11,306 bases of DNA from Pelagophyceae sp. CCMP2097. Taxonomy: Eukaryota; Sar; Pelagophyceae. Location: the NCBI GenBank assembly GCA_026770575.1, contig MU657184.1, positions 600,368-611,673 on the forward strand, in the 5' to 3' direction. A program made the translations under genes and the position numbers. The notes below the pieces were generated by a model. That model saw only the letters and a program-made list of their open reading frames with translations. It made no database searches and was not told where the DNA came from. Positions 7,386 to 11,306 of this stretch are shown here, piece by piece (position 1 is the first letter of the stretch; each line of letters begins with the position of its first letter).

Positions 7386-9095
7386 TTATGCTGCACGCGG
7401 GGCTCCAGAGCTCCCCATCTCCTCGGAGCCTCGGGACGGTCCTCGGCTCGAGGATCCTCGGAGCCTCTGGAGGATCCTCGCGGAGCCCGAGCCCGGGCGG
7501 CGCCGGAGCGTCGGCCTTTGCGAAGACCGCTGCGGCGCCGGCGGCGGGCTATTTCCTCGGTAATTTCCGAGGATTAAAATAAATGCCTCAAAAGTTGCTA
7601 GATTTCGCGCGCGCCTCGCCGCCAAAAGGCCGACGTCGGACGTGGCCTCGAAATCCGTGAGCGGGAAGAGGAGCAGGGCCTACGGGTCCCTCAAGCGTCC
7701 AAACGGCGGCGCCGGACGGCGTCCTTGCGACGCGGGTGGAAACGAATGCGAAAATGCCGCCGACGTAGAGGCCCAGGAGCGCGCGGCGCCGCGCGTGGAC
7801 CTAGCAAAGTCCGTTTGGGGTTTTCCGACTTTGGCTCGCGGGCGCGGGCGCGTGCTCGCAGTCGGACGGCGTGGTGCGCCTGCGAATACCTAGGCCAGTC
7901 CTTTCGGGTCACTTTTGAAATCATGGGCTCTACGCACGACTCGCGGGCGCGCGGTTCGTTTACAAAGGCGAGGTCCGGGAGGCCCATGACGTTGCAAAAG
8001 ACGTGGCAGGCCACGGCGGCGGCCACGTGGCCCGTGCGCACGAAGACAAAGGTCGTGTACGCGCCGAAAAGTGTCGTGTAAGCAAACTGCACTGCAGTTT
8101 CCAGCAGCGCCATCCCCGCGTTTGCGCGCTCGTCCACCAGCCGCCGCTTCAGGTGGTGATTAGGGGCCGCGTCCAATGCACGCGAGTGGCGCCCGAATCC
8201 CCCGAGGGCGGTTGCGTCCCCCCGAGGGCGGTTGCGTCGACTCAAGTGGGCCGGACAGGTGTGCGACGCCGAAGAACAGCGGCGAGCAGAAGATGGTTCG
8301 CCCGAGCCCCAAATCCGTCTCGAGAAGCAGCGGCACCATGCACGACCGGAACACGACCTCTTCCGTCGCCGGGCCGATGACCTGCGCGAGCGGTCGGGCG
8401 TGTTTCCGCGAGCGGGCCCGCGGCGCGTTCCGACGCACGTAGTTCCGCAGCGCCAGCGTGGGCTCGCGCGTGTAGAGGTCGCGCGAGCGCTCTAAAACGA
8501 TTTCCAGGAAGCCTGCGACGGAGCCGCGCCGCCCCGCGCCGTCGAGCTCGCAGAGGATGCCCAGGCCTAAACCCGCCGCATACAGGCCCGATGCGCTTTG
8601 CAGGGGCGCACCTTCCGCCGCGAAGGGGCCGGTGTAGAGCGCGGCGGTGAGGGCCAGCACGCGGCAGACGGCGGCGGCCGAGGCCCAGGCGCCGCCAAAG
8701 CCGAGCGCCGAAAAGAGGCCGCCGTAGCACGCGCCGCCGCGGCTCACAAAGGCGAAGACGCCGACCGAGACCCTGCGATGCCGTCGCAATAGGCGCGCAG
8801 ACTGGGGACCGCAGACAAGGGACCGCGCAGAGGTCCAGGAGAGGGTCCGTTTAGGATCCATAGAGGGTCCACCGAGGGTCCGCATCAGCATCGGGTCCGC
8901 GCCGGGCCGTCCGGCGTGTACTCACGCCGAGGCGACTGCGACTGCGAGGCAGCGCGCGTGGATGTGTTCCGGGACGTCGCGGTGCAGGCGCGCGATGCGC
9001 CGCGGGACGGCGTAGAGCGACCCGACGTAGCCCACGCTCAGCGTGAGGCAGCAACCCACCGCAGCGGACAGGGAGAGGCCGCAGGGAGCGGCCAT
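7386..9095 (-). CDS. RCE1: CAAX prenyl protease 2 (RCE1-type CPBP intramembrane endopeptidase), six exons
   Basis: Minus-strand exons 9095-8926, 8772-8439, 8381-8257, 8159-7964, 7800-7744 and 7679-7386 total 1176 nt (391 residues plus stop). RCE1 removes the -AAX tripeptide from prenylated CAAX proteins in the ER membrane. Family features in order: N-terminal helix [27 protein letters not shown] with the catalytic Glu pair (175/176) and Arg180; PLFFGVAHL then HH (209-212), the second motif; [28 protein letters not shown] with His262 and Asn266; and the terminal helix [19 protein letters not shown], the last split between exons 5 and 6. Five of six boundaries are GT...AG (introns 8773-8925, 8382-8438, 7801-7963, 7680-7743) apart from the exon 3/4 join, where the family motif requires an intron at 8160-8256 that ends in AA. 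The ~80-residue tail after [14 protein letters not shown] is repetitive, longer than usual for the family, and may be mis-called. Start ATG 9095 matches the family's N-terminus. Confidence 0.85.
8199..8238. repeat. Exact 20-bp tandem duplication in the RCE1 exon 3/4 gap
   Basis: 8199-8218 and 8219-8238 are identical (ccccc gagggcggttgcgtc). The duplication lies inside the presumed 97-nt intron whose acceptor is abnormal. It may be a recent slippage event or an assembly artefact. Confidence 0.85.
8841..8881. repeat. Three gagggtcc repeats in RCE1 intron 1
   Basis: gagggtcc occurs at 8841-8848, 8863-8870 and 8874-8881 (plus strand), with related gggaccgc copies nearby at 8806-8830. The 153-nt intron 8773-8925 is thus built partly of degenerate GC-rich repeats. 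Confidence 0.6.
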
Positions 9096-9253
9096 GGAAC
9101 CGCTTTACAGACCCAGGATACGGGGTCGCCGAAAAGCTCTAGATCTCGTGGTACGAGTTATCGGCGATAGCGTCTGGGGTCTTCCGAGACTCTTCCGAGT
9201 CGTTCCGACCCACTTCCGAACCGGCGGTGACGGCGCAGGCCCCGGGCCCGTCG
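9096..9253. promoter_or_regulatory. Divergent promoter shared by RCE1 (minus) and the RRM-TGS1 gene (plus)
   Basis: Only 158 bp separate the two start codons (9095 on minus, 9254 on plus), so both 5' UTRs and promoters must fit here. No clear TATA box. The main visible signal is the TTCCGA cluster described separately. That the genes share control is inferred from spacing only. Confidence 0.55.
9182..9219. promoter_or_regulatory. Four TTCCGA motifs spaced about one helical turn apart
   Basis: TTCCGA begins at 9182, 9193, 9203 and 9214, i.e. steps of 11, 10 and 11 bp, placing all copies on one face of the helix. The flanking bases differ between copies, so this is not a plain tandem repeat. 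It looks like an array of binding sites for one factor in the divergent promoter; the factor is unknown. Confidence 0.5.
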
Positions 9254-10717
9254 ATGGCCCAGGCCCCGCGCGGCGCGAAGCGGTCGGCGGGCGCGATGTT
9301 GTTCGTCTCGCGGCTGCTGGTTGGCGCGGCGGGCAACTGCGGCGTGCGTCGGGCGCTGAAGCATGCCTTTGCGCCGTTCGGCGGATCGCGCTTAAAGCTT
9401 GGCATGACGGACCAGCGGCGCCTCGTCGGCTACGCCTGGGTCGACGTCCGCGATGCCGAAGCGGCGCAGGAGGCGATCAACGCCTTGGACGGCCGCCTCC
9501 GCCTCTTATGCGACGCGCTGACTGTGCGGCCCCCCGACGGCGCTCAACTCTTCGACGTGGCGCCGGCCGGCGCGGAGCTCGCGGCGCGCGACGCGGCGCA
9601 CGACTCTGAAGCGTACGACTCGTCGGGCAACGTCGGCGTCAATTTCGTCACCGACAAGAGGGACCTCTTCTTCCCGTCGCTTTCTTACAATCTCAAGCGC
9701 CGACTCCGCTTCGACGACGTCGCGTGGTACTCCGTCATGGACGAGCTCCACGCGGGGCGCCTCGGAAACGTCTTCGCCGCCGTCGCGGCCGCCGGCGCCC
9801 GGAAAGGCCTTTCCAAGGAGTGCGCCGTGCTCGACGTCTTCGGCTGCGTCGGCGGCACCGCCATTGCGCTCGCGCGCGGCGACTTTGCGAGCGTCGAGGC
9901 CTGCGAGCTCGACGCAGGCCGAGCGGACATGCTTCGCCACAACGCGGACGTCGTCCTCGGCGCCGAGGGGAGCTTGAGAGCCAAGCTCTCCGTCTTCCAC
10001 GGCGACGGCATCGCGCGCGCGCGGGGCACAAACGCCCCAATAGTATTCCTCGACCCGCCCTGGGCCACGTCCATCGGTGCGCGGCACCCCCGTCGACTGC
10101 CGTGGCCCCTTTTCTGCGGGTTAGGGTTAGGGATCCCTAGGGTTAGGGTTCGGTCTCCTTCGATAGACCGCCGCAGGTCTCGAGAGCACGATCCCGACGT
10201 TTGACGGCCTGCGCTTCGAGGACTTTATCTTCGAGCTCTGCGTCGTGCGCGGCACGGCAATCGTCGCGGCGCGGCTGCCGAAAAAGTGAGCTTTGCCGAC
10301 TGCTGATTCTTTGCGGATGCGCCGCCCATAAAAGGCCGCCACGCTCCCCGCCAAAGGTACGACGTCGAGGCGCTGGCGCGGCTGGTCGTCTCGGCACCGG
10401 ATTCGGAGGCGCGCGAGCGGCCTTTGCCGTTCAAGTTGGACTTTGGCGCAAAGGCGACAGTCCTCCTCGTCTGCCGCGCGGACCGTTCGGACCTCCCGCC
10501 CTCGCAGCTTCAATTCGGCCTCGACCGCCTCGACGCCGTCATTTTAGCGCTCCGCGCCGCGGACAGCAAGGCCATGTCCGCGCACAACGTCAAGTTCTGG
10601 GACTTTGACGCACAAAGGTGGATCCACCTCAAGCATTGGAAGGGCTGCCGCGACTCGGACGAGCCCGCCGACGCCGACATGGACGCGGCCGCCGACGCCG
10701 AGATGGACGACTCATAA
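9254..10717 (+). CDS. RRM domain fused to TGS1-like (trimethylguanosine synthase family) RNA methyltransferase
   Basis: Exons 9254-10076, 10177-10285 and 10357-10717 join in phase to 430 residues. TGS1 converts m7G caps of snRNAs and snoRNAs to trimethylguanosine in the nucleus. Residues about 15-90 form an RRM: RNP2-like MLFVSRLLV and RNP1-like RLVGYAWVDV. A linker with FFPSLSYNLKRRLRFDD leads to a class I methyltransferase: AVLDVFGCVGG (193-201) as the SAM-binding loop, ACELD (217-221) as the acidic motif II, RHNADVV, and IVFLDPPW (catalytic motif IV, 267-270), whose PPW is characteristic of TGS1. After intron 1 comes FEDFIFELCVVRGTAIVAARLPKK, matching the RLPKN-type strand of TGS1. The protein ends with a novel ~110-residue segment and an Asp-rich tail (DADMDAAADAEMDD). 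Start: ATG 9254 is first in frame; ATG 9296, just before RNP2, is an alternative with G at -3. Other SAM enzymes (RsmD-like) are less likely because of PPW. Confidence 0.75.
10118..10150 (+). repeat. Interstitial telomere-type repeat (TTAGGG) inside an intron
   Basis: Within the 100-nt intron 10077-10176 lies gggttagggttaggg, then atccc, then tagggttagggtt. TTAGGG units start at 10121, 10127 and 10143, with a partial copy at 10138. The interruption creates a palindrome (agggatccct, 10129-10138). All units run G-rich on the plus strand, which is the coding strand. Confidence 0.9.
10151..10170 (+). repeat. Six-bp inverted repeat directly after the telomeric tract
   Basis: cggtct (10151-10156) and agaccg (10165-10170) can pair around an 8-nt loop, ending just before the ccgcag acceptor. 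In the transcript this hairpin could mask or present the acceptor; significance unproven. Confidence 0.5.
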
Positions 10718-10948
10718 CAGAAATGATATCGTCGAACGAACCTCTAAACCCCCGGGGGGCACACCGGGCGGGGGCAGGCTTGGGCGACGCGTGTCGTGGA
10801 GGAGGAGGACGCGGACGAGCAGTGGCAAGGAGAGCTCCGAAAGGGGAGCGACGGAATCTGTGGGGGCCCTTCCGTGAGGATTCATTTCCAGGAAGTCCAG
10901 GAACCCTCCTCGAGGTGTTCCTCGGCAAGCCTCGCCCCGGAACATACG
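10718..10948. other. Spacer between the TGS1-like and NDUFB2-like genes
   Basis: 231 bp containing the 3' UTR of one gene and promoter/5' UTR of the next. It has a G/C-run cluster at 10750-10775 and a small direct repeat of ccaggaa near 10888. No gene or clear core-promoter element seen. Confidence 0.5.
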
Positions 10949-11306
10949 ATGTTCGTCGCGCGGCGGTGCACCACGCAGCTCTCGCGGCGCGCGCGCGTGC
11001 TGCCGCGGCTCAAGGCCACCGGTGAGATTTTGTCCGCCAAACGATGTGCATTGGATTACCCCCCTAATTCGGAAACTGTGAAACCAAATGACTCTTCGAT
11101 CAAAAAGGGAGCGTCTGACGGACGCTTCGTCTAAGGCGTCGGCGGTCGCCGATGCGCTTCCGGCGACAACGCGGCGACGCGCAAGTTCGGCGAGTGGAAC
11201 GTGGATCCGTGGCACGTCTTTTGGTCCGAGGCGTTTGGAGCCACTATGTGGTTGTGGATGATGTGGCGGTTCAAACAAGATTGGCGCTTCACGCCCGTCC
11301 CCGCGC
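10949..11306 (+). CDS. NDUFB2-like mitochondrial complex I accessory subunit, 3'-partial
   Basis: Exons 10949-11021 and 11136 to beyond the window, joined in phase 1 over a 114-nt GT...AG intron (11022-11135, acceptor cgtctaag). The N-terminus MFVARRCTTQLSRRARVLPR is Arg-rich, lacks acidic residues and fits a mitochondrial presequence. The body has WHVFWSEAFGATMWLWMMWR followed by FKQD, which matches the NDUFB2 pattern of a SE residue pair, a Trp-rich single membrane helix and a basic-acidic end (human protein: VFQSEF...LMWFWILWRF). NDUFB2 is a small one-helix subunit in the membrane arm of respiratory complex I. A nearer acceptor at gcgcaag (about 11179) would break frame, so 11136 was chosen. 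The end of the gene lies outside the window. Confidence 0.75.

Noticed and set aside
7307..7582. 91-residue plus-strand open frame
   Set aside because: Ser/Gly/Pro-rich, lies largely antisense to RCE1 exon 6, and part of it is degenerate tcctcgg repeat (from 7420 to about 7481). No domain.
10712..11278. 188-residue minus-strand open frame opposite the NDUFB2-like gene
   Set aside because: Pro/Arg-rich with no domain; the plus strand has a mitochondrial presequence and an NDUFB2 membrane helix linked by a good intron.
1..11306. CRISPR array, bacterial operon, insertion sequence or viral genes
   Set aside because: No regularly spaced direct repeats with spacers, no transposase or viral hallmark motifs, and intron-containing eukaryotic genes throughout.

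Overview
The window looks like nuclear DNA of a compact, GC-rich eukaryotic genome. At least five genes are interrupted by short GT...AG introns (about 44 to 163 nt, most near 50), proteins are typically eukaryotic (RCE1, a TGS1-type cap methylase, a complex I accessory subunit, a six-helix cyclic-nucleotide-family channel, BTB/Kelch), and a TTAGGG tract is present. A unicellular alga of the stramenopile type (pelagophyte-like) fits the composition and gene style, but this is an inference from style, not a proven identification.

Layout, left to right. (1) 1-763, plus: 3' part of a CHRD-repeat surface protein with a Pro/Thr-rich stalk and a hydrophobic, GPI-signal-like C-terminus. (2) 1210-4076, plus: a C2 domain fused to a six-transmembrane channel with a CNBD-like domain; its pore lacks the usual GYG and it ends in a polyQ tail. 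(3) 4330/4618-6376, plus: a T1/BTB-Kelch reading frame that runs, without a break, into the later two thirds of a 3-mercaptopyruvate sulfurtransferase (MST). (4) 6402-6812, minus: an unrecognised protein, tail-to-tail with gene 3. (5) 6813-7385: mostly unassigned, with one short coding-like stretch. (6) 7386-9095, minus: a six-exon RCE1 CAAX prenyl protease. (7) 9254-10717, plus: an RRM fused to a TGS1-like RNA methyltransferase, transcribed divergently from RCE1; its first intron holds telomere-type repeats. (8) 10949-11306, plus: the start of an NDUFB2-like mitochondrial complex I subunit, running off the window.

The genes do not form one pathway. They are neighbouring housekeeping and signalling genes packed with spacers of about 25 to 450 bp. 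RCE1 acts on prenylated proteins at the ER, the TGS1-like enzyme on RNA caps, MST on sulfur transfer, and the channel on membrane excitability. The points most worth checking are the BTB-Kelch/MST junction, the C2-channel with its unusual pore, the telomeric repeats inside an intron, the RCE1 exon 3/4 junction that lacks a normal acceptor, and the helically spaced TTCCGA cluster in the divergent promoter. Splice sites were inferred by eye from frame continuity and family resemblance; no database search was possible.
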